Shown one piece after another: positions 1-6,512 of a DNA stretch of 16,480 bases. Every line of letters begins with the position of its first letter. Position 1 is the stretch's first letter. The position numbers were made by a program, and so were the translations under genes. Origin of the DNA: an uncultured Lachnospiraceae bacterium (GTDB lineage: Bacteria; Bacillota; Clostridia; Lachnospirales; Lachnospiraceae); NCBI GenBank assembly GCA_910588825.1, contig CAJURF010000082.1, forward strand, positions 1 to 16,480, read 5' to 3'. The notes under the pieces were generated by a model, which worked only from the letters and a program-made list of their open reading frames with translations, was not told where the DNA came from and did not search any database.

Positions 1-64
1 GAAACAGAAGAAATCGACCTGCTTATTAGCTGAACGAACTTTTGACTGACCAGTGTTTTATAGA

Positions 65-781
65 TTACACTTTAATATCCAGAGATGGCCTTGGCTTTAA
101 TGCTAATTCGCTGTTGCCTTTTACAATGCGATTTTCCACATCTTCACGAGTAATGCTGCGTACAATGCTTGTGTCAAATGGCTGTCCAAGCTGCCAGTTG
201 GGGTTTGCTTCTTTTACGGCTTCGTAAAATGCTTTTGTATACATCCTCTCATATTGTCCAAGTGTCCATGTGCCGCTTAATCTATCTGACTTGTTGACGC
301 TTAACTGATAGCGGGTAAAAACTTCAGTACGTTTTGTTGTATCGCCATTGGCGACTCCATTTTCTTGTATGAAATGGCGCATTGTTTCGTCAAACATATC
401 TTGCCGGGCAGTTTCAGAAACATCTATTATTTTATGGAACTCAGACGGGTCTTTTCCGGTAATATCCATTCCCGCTACACCATAGGGATTTACGAAATCA
501 CCATCCTCATCAAAAAGTCCCATATAATTACGAATAAATGTTTCTTCATTCGCTTTAAGTGGGTTTTTCAAGATAAAATCAAGGTCATCATATTTTTGCC
601 CAAGCATTTGCTTAAACATTTTCAGGTTTTGCAAATCCTGTTCAGCCTTTGCTTCCGCGGCAGACTTAGTTTCTTCTCCGTTGGGATGTCCTTCGTCATA
701 CATGGCTTTAGCACGTTTGTATCGTGCGCTGTTTGTGTTAATTGTACCTGTGTAAGGCCTATAACCTACAGTCATTGACAT
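65..781 (-). CDS. Protein of unknown function behind a sigma-28-type promoter
   Basis: A complete 238-residue protein that I do not recognise with certainty. The start is well supported: GAGGAGGG lies at 789-796, seven bases before the ATG. There is no signal peptide, membrane segment or cysteine. The N-terminus is rich in Tyr, Thr, Ser and Asn (YRPYTGTINTNSARY). Residues about 35-70 are charged and probably helical, and acidic and aromatic patches follow. It looks soluble, or possibly exported without a classical signal. It resembles in size and style the uncharacterised DUF3879/DUF4885-type proteins of Firmicutes, but this is an impression and not a match. A sigma-28-like promoter stands directly upstream, so the gene may belong to the motility or late-flagellar regulon. 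It is transcribed in the same direction as the XdhC gene but separated from it by 148 bp, with its own promoter in that gap. Confidence 0.85.
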   Translation of the reverse strand: MSMTVGYRPYTGTINTNSARYKRAKAMYDEGHPNGEETKSAAEAKAEQDLQNLKMFKQMLGQKYDDLDFILKNPLKANEETFIRNYMGLFDEDGDFVNPYGVAGMDITGKDPSEFHKIIDVSETARQDMFDETMRHFIQENGVANGDTTKRTEVFTRYQLSVNKSDRLSGTWTLGQYERMYTKAFYEAVKEANPNWQLGQPFDTSIVRSITREDVENRIVKGNSELALKPRPSLDIKV

Positions 782-832
782 AACGCAACCCTCCTCAAAT
801 ATAAATTCTTTTTGGCTATATATTTTATTATT

Positions 833-859
833 ACATCGGCAGTTTAGCAGAATTTTTTA
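833..859 (-). promoter_or_regulatory. Sigma-28 (SigD/FliA-type) promoter of the 238-residue gene
   Basis: Read on the minus strand, TAAA (856-859) is followed by exactly 15 bases and then GCCGATGT (833-840). The known SigD/FliA consensus is TAAA-N15-GCCGATAT, so 11 of 12 consensus positions match with ideal spacing. The predicted transcription start is near 826, giving a leader of about 45 nt before the strong ribosome binding site at 789-796. Confidence 0.72.
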
Positions 860-929
860 AGGAAGCTTGAGAAAATAGATGATTTTCCCGTGAAATTTTA
901 TGCTGGTGTTGCATAATTTATATGAATTT

Positions 930-1958
930 TCAAACACGCTCCAGAAGAAAATCAACGATTCCCCCGCAGACCATTCCTTCATCCTCTGCAGTACGGCCGG
1001 TGATGTCAATCTGGTGGGTCATTGGCAGGGGGCTTTCCCTTTCCATAATCTGCACTGCTTTTTGTATCACAGCCGCTTCCGCACTGCCGCCGCCGATGGT
1101 GCCGGTGGTGCTTCCGTCCGGGAAAATCAGCATCTTTGTTCCAACCTTCCGGGGTGCAGAGCCTTTTCTTTTAATAATAGTAGCCAGCACGGCCCGATCT
1201 CCCTGTTCCCGGGTCTGCCGCAGGGCATGTTTTATTTCCCTGGTGTATCCGCAGTTTTGGGTCCTGCTGTTTTTCACAGCGATGATCTCGGCCATGACTG
1301 CCACGGCAATTTCCTGGGGAGTCTCGGCTTTAATGTCCAGACCAATGGGGGCATGAAGGCTGTCCAGAATATCTTCGTCCACACCGTCGGCCAGCAGAGA
1401 TTCTTTTACCTTTGAGACCCGCGTCCGGCTGCCCATCATTCCAATATAGGCGTGGTCTTTTTGGGAAATGAGTTTCAGACAGAGCTGGTCGCTGCGGTGG
1501 CCCCTTGTCACAATAATGAAAAAGGTGTCTGTATCTCCGGGTATCTGTGCCAGCCCGTTTTCAAAAGAATCGCAGATGACTTTTGTGGCTCCGGCCTGGC
1601 TGGCATGTTCTGCGAATTGGGGGCGGTCCTCCAGGACGGTGACCGGACAGCCGATCATCAGGCCCAGCTGGATGATGGGTATGGATACATGGCCGCCGCC
1701 GCAGATGATAATTCTTTTCTCCCGGCCAAGCAGTTCATAAAATACGGTATTTCCTTCAATGACAGCAAGGCCCTCCTGGGAATTGCCTGCAGCTGCCGCA
1801 CTGTGGGCAGTAAAAAATCCATGGGATGCGGATTCCCATATGAGGCGGGAATCAGAAAAAAGGGCCTTTTCCCCTGCAGAATTCCCTTCTATGACGGTTG
1901 CGATGGTGTTGCGGCTGTTTGGATTGAGTTCTTCTATTTTCTCATATAAATTTTCCAT
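930..1958 (-). CDS. XdhC/CoxI family protein (molybdenum hydroxylase maturation factor)
   Basis: A 342-residue XdhC/CoxI-family protein. Members help insert sulfurated molybdenum cofactor into xanthine dehydrogenase-type hydroxylases. The start at 1958 is chosen because AGGAGA lies eight bases upstream; an in-frame ATG at 2099 would overlap the next gene and has no such site. Visible parts are a Rossmann domain (about residues 80-228) with the dinucleotide loop GGGHVS (87-92), TRGH (151-154), YIGMMGSRTR (171-180) and the HAPIGLDI segment (202-209). A CoxI-type domain follows (about 250-342) with GSAPRKVGTKM, the TIGGGSAEA loop and a terminal MVCGG (Cys331). Many XdhC proteins have the CoxI domain first, so the order here is reversed. 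No hydroxylase or cofactor gene is in the window. It lies 95 bp after the kinase gene on the same strand and shows no clear promoter of its own, so the two may be co-transcribed. Confidence 0.9.
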   Translation of the reverse strand: MENLYEKIEELNPNSRNTIATVIEGNSAGEKALFSDSRLIWESASHGFFTAHSAAAAGNSQEGLAVIEGNTVFYELLGREKRIIICGGGHVSIPIIQLGLMIGCPVTVLEDRPQFAEHASQAGATKVICDSFENGLAQIPGDTDTFFIIVTRGHRSDQLCLKLISQKDHAYIGMMGSRTRVSKVKESLLADGVDEDILDSLHAPIGLDIKAETPQEIAVAVMAEIIAVKNSRTQNCGYTREIKHALRQTREQGDRAVLATIIKRKGSAPRKVGTKMLIFPDGSTTGTIGGGSAEAAVIQKAVQIMERESPLPMTHQIDITGRTAEDEGMVCGGIVDFLLERV

Positions 1959-2053
1959 AATATTTTCTCCTGTAATTTTTGCAAAAAAGTCCTGTCGGGC
2001 GGCTGCGTTTTTTGACACGCACACTCGGAGAAATATCCGGCCCAATAGGTTTC

Positions 2054-3127
2054 TTACAGACGCATCAGAACTTCTCTGCGCATCAGTACCTGTTCCCACT
2101 GATTATTAGTCAGATAAGCGGGACATTCCAGGTTATTAAGCCCGGATAGATCCATGTGCAGTTCCCGCTGGGCTTCTATAGCGGCATCCCGAAGAAATAC
2201 AGGGGTTTCTGTGGTCTGGGAATAGATCCGGGGATTTTCGCAGAATGCGTGGTCATGGTCGAAAAGTGGAAAATATCCAGTCAGTTTCCCAGTCTGGTTG
2301 TCCATGAGAAATCCCCAGTTCTGCTCATGTCTGTCATTGTTGTTTAATAGATAGTCTGCAATCTGCATCTGGAGATAAAATTTCCTGTCAATCCCTGCAG
2401 CTTCAGAATAGGGATTCAGCCCGTAGAAGCCGCAGAAAATCTTAAATTCTTCAAATGTGACCATAGCAGTGTCTTCTGTGGTGTGAAGGCGGGAGTGAAC
2501 CACCGCATCACCAACCCCGGTAATCCATTCTTTTCGTTCCTGGGATAAATAGGAATGAATTTCTTCGTCCGAAGATACCTGATAGTGGATATGGGGGATG
2601 GACAAAGTCTCAAGAATCTGGTCAGCAGGAATTTCATATCTGCCCACTTTATGGAGGTACAGCTGTCCGTTTCGGCGGACCCACCCCTTTGCGCTGGCTC
2701 CTAATGTGGTGAGCTCCGGGGTGTGGATGTTCCCTGGTTCTCCCGCGTTTTTTACATAATGGATGTTCCGGCCGGAGAGAGACAGCTCTGTGATAAAAAG
2801 TGACAGAGGATTGCGGAAAAGATTGACAGTCTCCCAGGTCTGGCAGTCATCTTCCTGGCGGAGCCAATAAGAATCTTCCAGACTCAGCCCCCGGCAGGCT
2901 CTGCACACAGCATAACGGTTGGTCTGAGACAGACGCAGGGCATTTAAAATTTCCTTTGCATAGCTTCTGCCCATGGATAACGTGCGGCTGGAGGCCCATT
3001 CTATAAATTCCACGAAAGTGACCGGGTCCCTGCGCAGAGCAAAGGGCAGGTGATCAAAATCTATGATTTCACAGGTTCCGTTATCGCAAATGGTGAGCAG
3101 GGGGCGGTCCTTTAACAATAATTGCAT
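2054..3127 (-). CDS. Orphan HipA-like protein kinase
   Basis: A 357-residue protein with the C-terminal signature of the HipA/CtkA kinase family. YLLNNNDRHEQNWGFLMD (residues 259-276) matches the catalytic loop, with Asp265 as probable catalytic base and Asn270 as metal ligand. FDHDH (289-293) occupies the position of the second metal-binding aspartate. The segment TLGASAKGW followed by LYLHKVG (about 141-162) resembles the glycine-rich and ATP-lysine region, with Lys160 a candidate. The first 140 or so residues have no recognisable domain. HipA proteins phosphorylate proteins such as glutamyl-tRNA synthetase, but the substrate here is unknown. No HipB-like DNA-binding antitoxin lies beside it, so a classical toxin-antitoxin pair is not evident. 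The ATG at 3127 has only a weak ribosome binding site, but no other start is in frame nearby. The gene is divergent from the accessory block to its right. Confidence 0.78.
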   Translation of the reverse strand: MQLLLKDRPLLTICDNGTCEIIDFDHLPFALRRDPVTFVEFIEWASSRTLSMGRSYAKEILNALRLSQTNRYAVCRACRGLSLEDSYWLRQEDDCQTWETVNLFRNPLSLFITELSLSGRNIHYVKNAGEPGNIHTPELTTLGASAKGWVRRNGQLYLHKVGRYEIPADQILETLSIPHIHYQVSSDEEIHSYLSQERKEWITGVGDAVVHSRLHTTEDTAMVTFEEFKIFCGFYGLNPYSEAAGIDRKFYLQMQIADYLLNNNDRHEQNWGFLMDNQTGKLTGYFPLFDHDHAFCENPRIYSQTTETPVFLRDAAIEAQRELHMDLSGLNNLECPAYLTNNQWEQVLMRREVLMRL

Positions 3128-3164
3128 GATGGCGGTCTTTCTGATTTTTGGGTATTTGCTGACA

Positions 3165-3181
3165 GCAGGAAAATATCCTGC
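3165..3181. promoter_or_regulatory. Perfect 6-bp stem-loop in the leader of the HipA-like gene
   Basis: GCAGGA (3165-3170) and TCCTGC (3176-3181) form a perfect inverted repeat around a five-base AAATA centre. It lies between the predicted promoter and the start codon of the kinase gene, so it could be an operator or an RNA hairpin. It has no U-run and is not a terminator. Confidence 0.35.
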
Positions 3182-3207
3182 GCAGTACGCATAAGTTCTT
3201 TATTCAA

Positions 3208-3237
3208 AATATAACAAATTCTGGGGGTAAAAGCAAG
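3208..3237 (-). promoter_or_regulatory. Vegetative promoter of the HipA-like gene
   Basis: On the minus strand, TTGCTT (3232-3237), an 18-base spacer and TATATT (3208-3213) form a sigma-A promoter. A TG one base before the -10 box makes it extended. The start of transcription would be near 3201, leaving a leader of about 73 nt. Confidence 0.5.
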
Positions 3238-3247
3238 TAATCAGTTA

Positions 3248-3313
3248 CATAGCCTGCTATGCGGCTGGTTTTTGGCAAGCACTCCCCAAAAATCCTGCGC
3301 AGCTGTCACAGCT
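3248..3313. promoter_or_regulatory. Cluster of inverted repeats between divergent promoters
   Basis: Three dyads sit in a row: CATAGC/GCTATG (3248-3261); a 9-bp arm pair at 3267-3275 and 3286-3294 with one G-U pair; and AGCTGT-C-ACAGCT (3301-3313), perfect and about 20 bp upstream of the -35 box at 3334. They lie between the leftward kinase promoter and the rightward promoter at 3334-3362, where operators would be expected. Function is inferred from position only. Confidence 0.35.
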
Positions 3314-3323
3314 TATTTACATA

Positions 3324-3379
3324 CAGTTCTTTAATGACACCAATGGGGTCCTGTGCTATACTATTTATTAGATATGTAT
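3324..3379 (+). repeat. Promoter segment duplicated in front of brxA (copy 1)
   Basis: About 56 bp that match 6589-6644 at roughly 46 of 56 positions. The copy includes ATGACA (3334-3339), a 17-base spacer and an extended -10 TGCTATACT (TATACT at 3357-3362). Both promoter boxes are identical in the two copies. Sequence outside this segment does not match. Here the promoter faces the AAA_4 remnant and, about 380 bp further on, the intact start of the ATPase gene. Confidence 0.75.
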
Positions 3380-3381
3380 GA

Positions 3382-3612
3382 CTGCGGATGCTTTTTTTAA
3401 CGTTTCTGCGCTGGACGCAGCGCAGGGAATCCTATGAACTTCCGGTGGAGGCCATCTGAGAGATGATTGTAAATGCACAGTGCCATCGCAATCTGACAGA
3501 TGAATCCTGTGTACAGGCGGCGGTCTACGACGACCGTTTGGAAGTGCCATCGCCGGGAGGTCTTTATAACGGACTGACATTCGAAGAGGCACTGCAGGGA
3601 CATTCCGGGTGA
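3382..3612 (+). pseudogene. AlbA/AAA_4 (RecG-related, Schlafen-like) gene remnant
   Basis: This frame reads as a fragment of the divergent AAA_4 domain found C-terminal to AlbA_2 (Schlafen-like) domains in proteins often labelled ATP-dependent DNA helicase-related or transcriptional regulators. Recognisable pieces are YELPVEAI, then MIVNAQCHRN (matching the family's IVNAxxHRD), AAVYDDRLEV, SPGGLYNGLTFEEAL and GHSG. An in-frame TGA at 3457-3459 falls exactly where the family has Arg (EAIREMIVNA), which fits a CGA to TGA mutation. A second stop is at 3610-3612. The N-terminal DNA-binding part and the rest of the C-terminus are missing. It starts directly after the duplicated promoter, so that promoter may once have belonged to it. 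Confidence 0.72.
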
Positions 3613-3635
3613 ATCTTTACCTCAGGCCATGATAG

Positions 3636-3725
3636 ATTAAAGAACTGTTTAAAAGCTATTTCTTAACGGTCCCCAAGGAGCGGCACAACAGCTATGTATT
3701 TTTCCAAATATATTGGCCAAAATAG
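3636..3725 (+). pseudogene. Unidentified 29-codon coding fragment
   Basis: Between the AAA_4 remnant and the ATPase there is a short open frame, closed by TAG at 3723-3725, that reads like protein (ELFKSYFLTVPKERHNSYVF). It has no start codon. I cannot name its family. It may be the tail of another lost gene. Confidence 0.25.
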
Positions 3726-3743
3726 AGCAAAAGAGGTGATATC

Positions 3744-5066
3744 ATGTATATTCAAAAATTAACACTTCAAAATTTTAAATGTTTTGACAATATTGACATG
3801 GAATTCCATCCGAATTTAACGGTAATTGTCGGGGAGAATGGTTCTGGAAAAACATCCATTATGGAAGGTGCAGCGATTGCAGTCAGCACTATGTTTGTAA
3901 AAATGGATGGACTGTCAGCGCGAAGCATTGATAAAAGCCAGGCCCATCTGAAAGCATTTTCTATTGGCAGTACCAAAGATGTTCAGCCACAGTATCCGGT
4001 TACCGTGAAAGCATCAGCTGTCACGAAATCAGAGACAATACAGTGGGCCAGGAGTCTCAATAGGCCAGAAGGAAAAATGACGGTAGTTAATGCAAAAAAA
4101 ATGATAAATCTTGGTATCAGCTTTCAGGAACATCTGCGAAACGGAGATGCTTCGCTTATACTACCTGTTATTGCTTACTATGGAACCGGCCGTTTGTGGG
4201 ATTATCACCGTGAAAAACAAAGTGATGTATCTGAAACGAACAACAGGATGAATGGTTATATTGGCTGTGTGGCTGGAACTGCAGATATTAAGATGATGAT
4301 GAACTGGTTTTCGAAAATGACAGTTCAAAAATACCAAAATCAGGAGCTGGGGTTAGGGAGGATTCCTGAACTGGAAGCAGTCTATTCTGCAATGGAGGCT
4401 TGTTACAAGAGAATTACTGGCATCGAAGATGTTAAGATGCAGTACAATATGGGAACAAAGGAATTGGAGGCTGTCTACCGAAATGAGTCAGGCGGGTTGA
4501 TGCGCATTCCCATCAATCAGCTGAGTGATGGCTGCAAAAGCACCATCAGTCTGGTTGCGGACATTGCCTATCGTATGGCGGTACTCAACCCACAGCTTTT
4601 AGGTAATGTGTTCAGGGAAACAGATGGTATCATATTGATCGATGAAGTGGACCTGCACCTGCATCCTACGTGGCAGCAAAGAATTCTGGGGGATTTAACA
4701 GAAATTTTTCCGAAAGTACAGTTTATTGTAAGTACCCACGCTCCGGCAGTAATCAGCACTGTGAAAAGCGAAAACATTGTTCTGCTTGATCGGGGTGAAG
4801 CCTATGAGCCTTCCGGAGAGGTTCATGGCAAGGACACCAATACAATCATAAGCGGTATTATGCATTCCTCAGAACGGCCTAAGGAAATTAAGGAATTATT
4901 TCACAAATTCTATCACTTTATTGATGAAAAAGATACAGTAGATGCGGAACGAACATTGGAACAGCTGAAGGATATAATCGGTGATGATGACTCCGAAATC
5001 GCCGCCTGCAATGTGAAGCTGAGATTACTAAAAGCCAGGAGGGGGATATTCTGCAGAATTGTATAG
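3744..5066 (+). CDS. SMC-type AAA ATPase, PtuA/COG3950-like; 3' end probably frameshifted
   Basis: A 440-residue ATPase of the RecF/SMC-like (AAA_21/AAA_23) group, closest in style to COG3950 and the PtuA ATPase of Septu and Ec78-type retron defences. Visible motifs are the Walker A GENGSGKTS (30-38), signature LSDGCKS (260-266), Walker B IILIDEVD (296-303) with HLHPTW after it, and the H-loop STHAP (330-334). The start is firm: GAGGTGAT at 3733-3740 precedes the ATG. The last seven residues after KARRG look out of frame. Adding one G to the GGGGG tract at 5041-5045 opens a frame running to TAG at 5170 with a protein-like end (DPKTPYIGIAIWWLQEQI), giving about 475 residues. PtuA works with an HNH nuclease PtuB, and no such gene is present. 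It may be transcribed from the duplicated promoter at 3334-3362. Core motifs are intact, so activity is possible. Confidence 0.8.
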   Translation: MYIQKLTLQNFKCFDNIDMEFHPNLTVIVGENGSGKTSIMEGAAIAVSTMFVKMDGLSARSIDKSQAHLKAFSIGSTKDVQPQYPVTVKASAVTKSETIQWARSLNRPEGKMTVVNAKKMINLGISFQEHLRNGDASLILPVIAYYGTGRLWDYHREKQSDVSETNNRMNGYIGCVAGTADIKMMMNWFSKMTVQKYQNQELGLGRIPELEAVYSAMEACYKRITGIEDVKMQYNMGTKELEAVYRNESGGLMRIPINQLSDGCKSTISLVADIAYRMAVLNPQLLGNVFRETDGIILIDEVDLHLHPTWQQRILGDLTEIFPKVQFIVSTHAPAVISTVKSENIVLLDRGEAYEPSGEVHGKDTNTIISGIMHSSERPKEIKELFHKFYHFIDEKDTVDAERTLEQLKDIIGDDDSEIAACNVKLRLLKARRGIFCRIV

Positions 5067-5172
5067 AGCAATTACATATTTGGGAAAGTGAGCCCGATCC
5101 AAAAACACCTTACATCGGCATTGCAATTTGGTGGCTGCAAGAACAGATAAGCCATTTTTCTGAGGGGTAGAA

Positions 5173-5217
5173 ATGGCAGATATACGGAAACTAAAAAGAA
5201 TGAACCCTACACTATAA
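5173..5217 (+). pseudogene. Possible start of a lost partner gene after the ATPase
   Basis: An ATG at 5173, two bases after the stop of the ATPase's alternative C-terminal frame (5168-5170), opens a 14-codon frame (MADIRKLKRMNPTL) that ends at TAA 5215-5217. The spacing is that of a translationally coupled second gene. In Septu-like pairs this would be the HNH nuclease, but the fragment is too short to identify. Confidence 0.25.
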
Positions 5218-5237
5218 CACCAGATTTTAGGCTATGG

Positions 5238-5259
5238 TACAATAAGGTGAATGGAGGGG
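5238..5259 (+). promoter_or_regulatory. -10 box and ribosome binding site of the MerR gene
   Basis: TACAAT (5238-5243), with TG one base before it, is a good extended -10 box. No clear -35 box is visible at 17 bases; weak candidates sit at 19-20 bases, the long spacing typical of promoters that MerR proteins activate. GGAGGGG at 5253-5259 is a strong ribosome binding site for the ATG at 5267. Confidence 0.4.
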
Positions 5260-5266
5260 AAAAACA

Positions 5267-5665
5267 ATGACCACATACAAAACCGCAGAAGTCGCGGCAA
5301 TCATCGGAATTCACCCAAACACAGTACGGCTGTATGAAAAACTGGAACTGATACCAAAGCTTAGACGCCTGTCAAACGGTTATCGTGTATTTACAGAATT
5401 TCATATAAAACAATGTAAGCTGATACGCCTTGCCTTTCAGGTAGAGGCTTTGCAGAATGGGCTGAGAAAGAAAAATGTCCAGATGCTCAAGGTATCAGCG
5501 TCAGGAGATTTTGATAGGGCAATTACACATACGAAAAACTATTTGAAACAAATCATCCGATCATTGAGGTGTGCTAATTATTCCTTAGAGGCGGTTCTGC
5601 GGCTTTTGCAGCAGCTATCCCGAAATCCTTATACAGATATCCGCACTGCCCTGAACACGCCATAA
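5267..5665 (+). pseudogene. MerR-family regulator, truncated and decayed at the 3' end
   Basis: The first 132 codons encode a MerR regulator. The winged helix-turn-helix is intact (TAEVAAIIGIHPNTVRLYEKLELIP, residues about 6-30, then the wing with NGYRVFTEFHI), followed by a helical linker. The frame ends at TAA (5663-5665) after NTP. The same frame continues past the stop as QTDDIISVCDRKNAGTILDML up to 5754, which resembles the sequence these regulators normally carry after LNTP. A nonsense mutation has therefore cut the protein, and the effector half after SVCDR looks internally deleted. Promoter and ribosome binding site remain, so a DNA-binding stub could still be made. It converges on the TIGR04076 gene; the two families are often neighbours, from memory, so they may once have formed a unit. 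Confidence 0.65.
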
Positions 5666-5782
5666 CAAACGGATGATATTATCTCTGTCTGCGACAGAAA
5701 AAATGCAGGTACTATTTTGGATATGCTGCGTGATATGAAAGTCCAATTCTCATAAAACCTGCACTTTACTGCCAATAGTGCG

Positions 5783-6133
5783 TCAGCCGCCAAAACAGTT
5801 TCCTTTAAAGGGATTTTGGCTGCCCAGAGGTTTTGCTGTAATCCGAAACATAACACATCCATCGGGGCAGACAACCACCTTGCTGTATTTTCCATCGCCG
5901 CCAATGTTCTCTAAGTCCCCGCCGCTTCTGACGGCCTCCATGACAGGATAAAGCACCATCATTGCTTTGGAGCAGATACCATACCCCTGCTCATTGACCG
6001 GACAGCCATAGGTGCAGGTATATTTATCGCCGATTTCTTCGCCGTTTCGACAATAATGTTCTGTATGGCTGCCTCGCAGAAACGCGATTACTTCCACTTC
6101 AAATTCATATTCTTCATCAAGCCATTTTTTCAT
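5783..6133 (-). CDS. TIGR04076 family protein
   Basis: A 116-residue, cysteine-rich small protein that I recognise as the TIGR04076 family, of unknown function. The start at 6133 is chosen over 6208 because GGAGG (6140-6144) lies six bases upstream and the conserved sequence begins at MKKWLDEEYEF. Conserved-looking stretches are FLRGSHTEHYCRNGEEIGDKY (about 18-38), CTYGCPVN (40-47), GICSK (52-56), SGGDLENIGGDGKYSK (70-85) and CPDGCVMFR (89-97). Cysteines at 28, 40, 44, 54, 89 and 93 could bind metal, but this is inference. The gene is complete and unlike its decayed neighbours appears under selection. It faces the truncated MerR gene across a 117-bp gap with no clear terminator. Confidence 0.85.
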   Translation of the reverse strand: MKKWLDEEYEFEVEVIAFLRGSHTEHYCRNGEEIGDKYTCTYGCPVNEQGYGICSKAMMVLYPVMEAVRSGGDLENIGGDGKYSKVVVCPDGCVMFRITAKPLGSQNPFKGNCFGG

Positions 6134-6185
6134 ATTCAACCTCCGTTGTGTACTTGTGAATAGTGCGTAGGATTTTCCTTCGGGA

Positions 6186-6240
6186 GCATCTCTCAAAATC
6201 AGACGCACAGCGGGCTATGTAACTGATTTTAGAGAGGTGC
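6186..6240. repeat. Long imperfect inverted repeat upstream of the TIGR04076 gene
   Basis: Arms of 17-18 bp (6186-6202 and 6223-6240) share the pattern GCAyCTCTC(t)AAAATCAG with one mismatch and one bulge around a 20-bp centre. Part of the centre and right arm, GGCTATGTAACTGATT (6213-6228), also occurs in inverse orientation at 3239-3254. It could be a leader hairpin or operator of the gene to the left, or the scar of a small palindromic element. Confidence 0.45.
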
Positions 6241-6313
6241 TATGGGAGAAAAAGGATTGGACACGCCAATCATATCATGGGCCTGAAAGATTATCAAGAT
6301 AATACAGCCAAAG

Positions 6314-6500
6314 CTATTCCCATCTAAAACATTTCACCGCAATTCCAGAACAGGCCAGGGTGACACCCAGCATCACAACAATGGGTAATGCCAAAGATTC
6401 AGCAGTCAGGCCCAGAAATGCCGATTTCATAAGCTGGATGCTAGCTGTGCTTTTTCCCACTCCGTTAGCCCCCCAGCAGGCCTTCACTGTTTCAAGCAAA
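6314..6500 (-). pseudogene. Deletion-fusion remnant of an ABC exporter
   Basis: Read on the minus strand, the first part holds the Walker A of an ABC ATPase (GANGVGKST). The residues before it read ACW, but one frame over the DNA reads GLLGG, the usual lead-in, so one base has been gained in the G tract. Immediately after KSTA the frame continues as a hydrophobic segment (SAFLGLTAESLALPIVVMLG) ending in AVKCFRWE and a stop, typical of an ABC-2-type permease C-terminus. The ATPase and permease genes therefore seem to have been joined by one large deletion. There is no start or ribosome binding site worth trusting. Confidence 0.55.
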
Positions 6501-6512
6501 ATAGCAAGTCAT

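Noticed and set aside
860..900. Terminator after the XdhC gene formed by GAAAAT/ATTTTC
   Set aside because: The stem is six A-T-rich pairs with no GC core and no U-run on the relevant strand.
900..2109. Plus-strand frames opposite the XdhC gene (up to 171 codons)
   Set aside because: They are shadows of a conserved gene on the other strand.
3368..3603. Two overlapping minus-strand frames of about 70 codons
   Set aside because: The plus strand there reads as an AAA_4 remnant with conserved family motifs. The minus frames have no recognisable content.
3636..3670. A second copy of the MITE-like element, since AAGAACTGTTTA also occurs at 3640-3651
   Set aside because: Only about 12 bases match the left end of the element at 11557. 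No inverted partner or flanking repeat was found.
5686..5705. Hairpin CTGTC-TGC-GACAG followed by a run of A as a terminator
   Set aside because: The run is A on the plus strand, and on the minus strand the T run comes before the stem. Neither direction gives a Rho-independent terminator. It also lies inside the decayed MerR frame.
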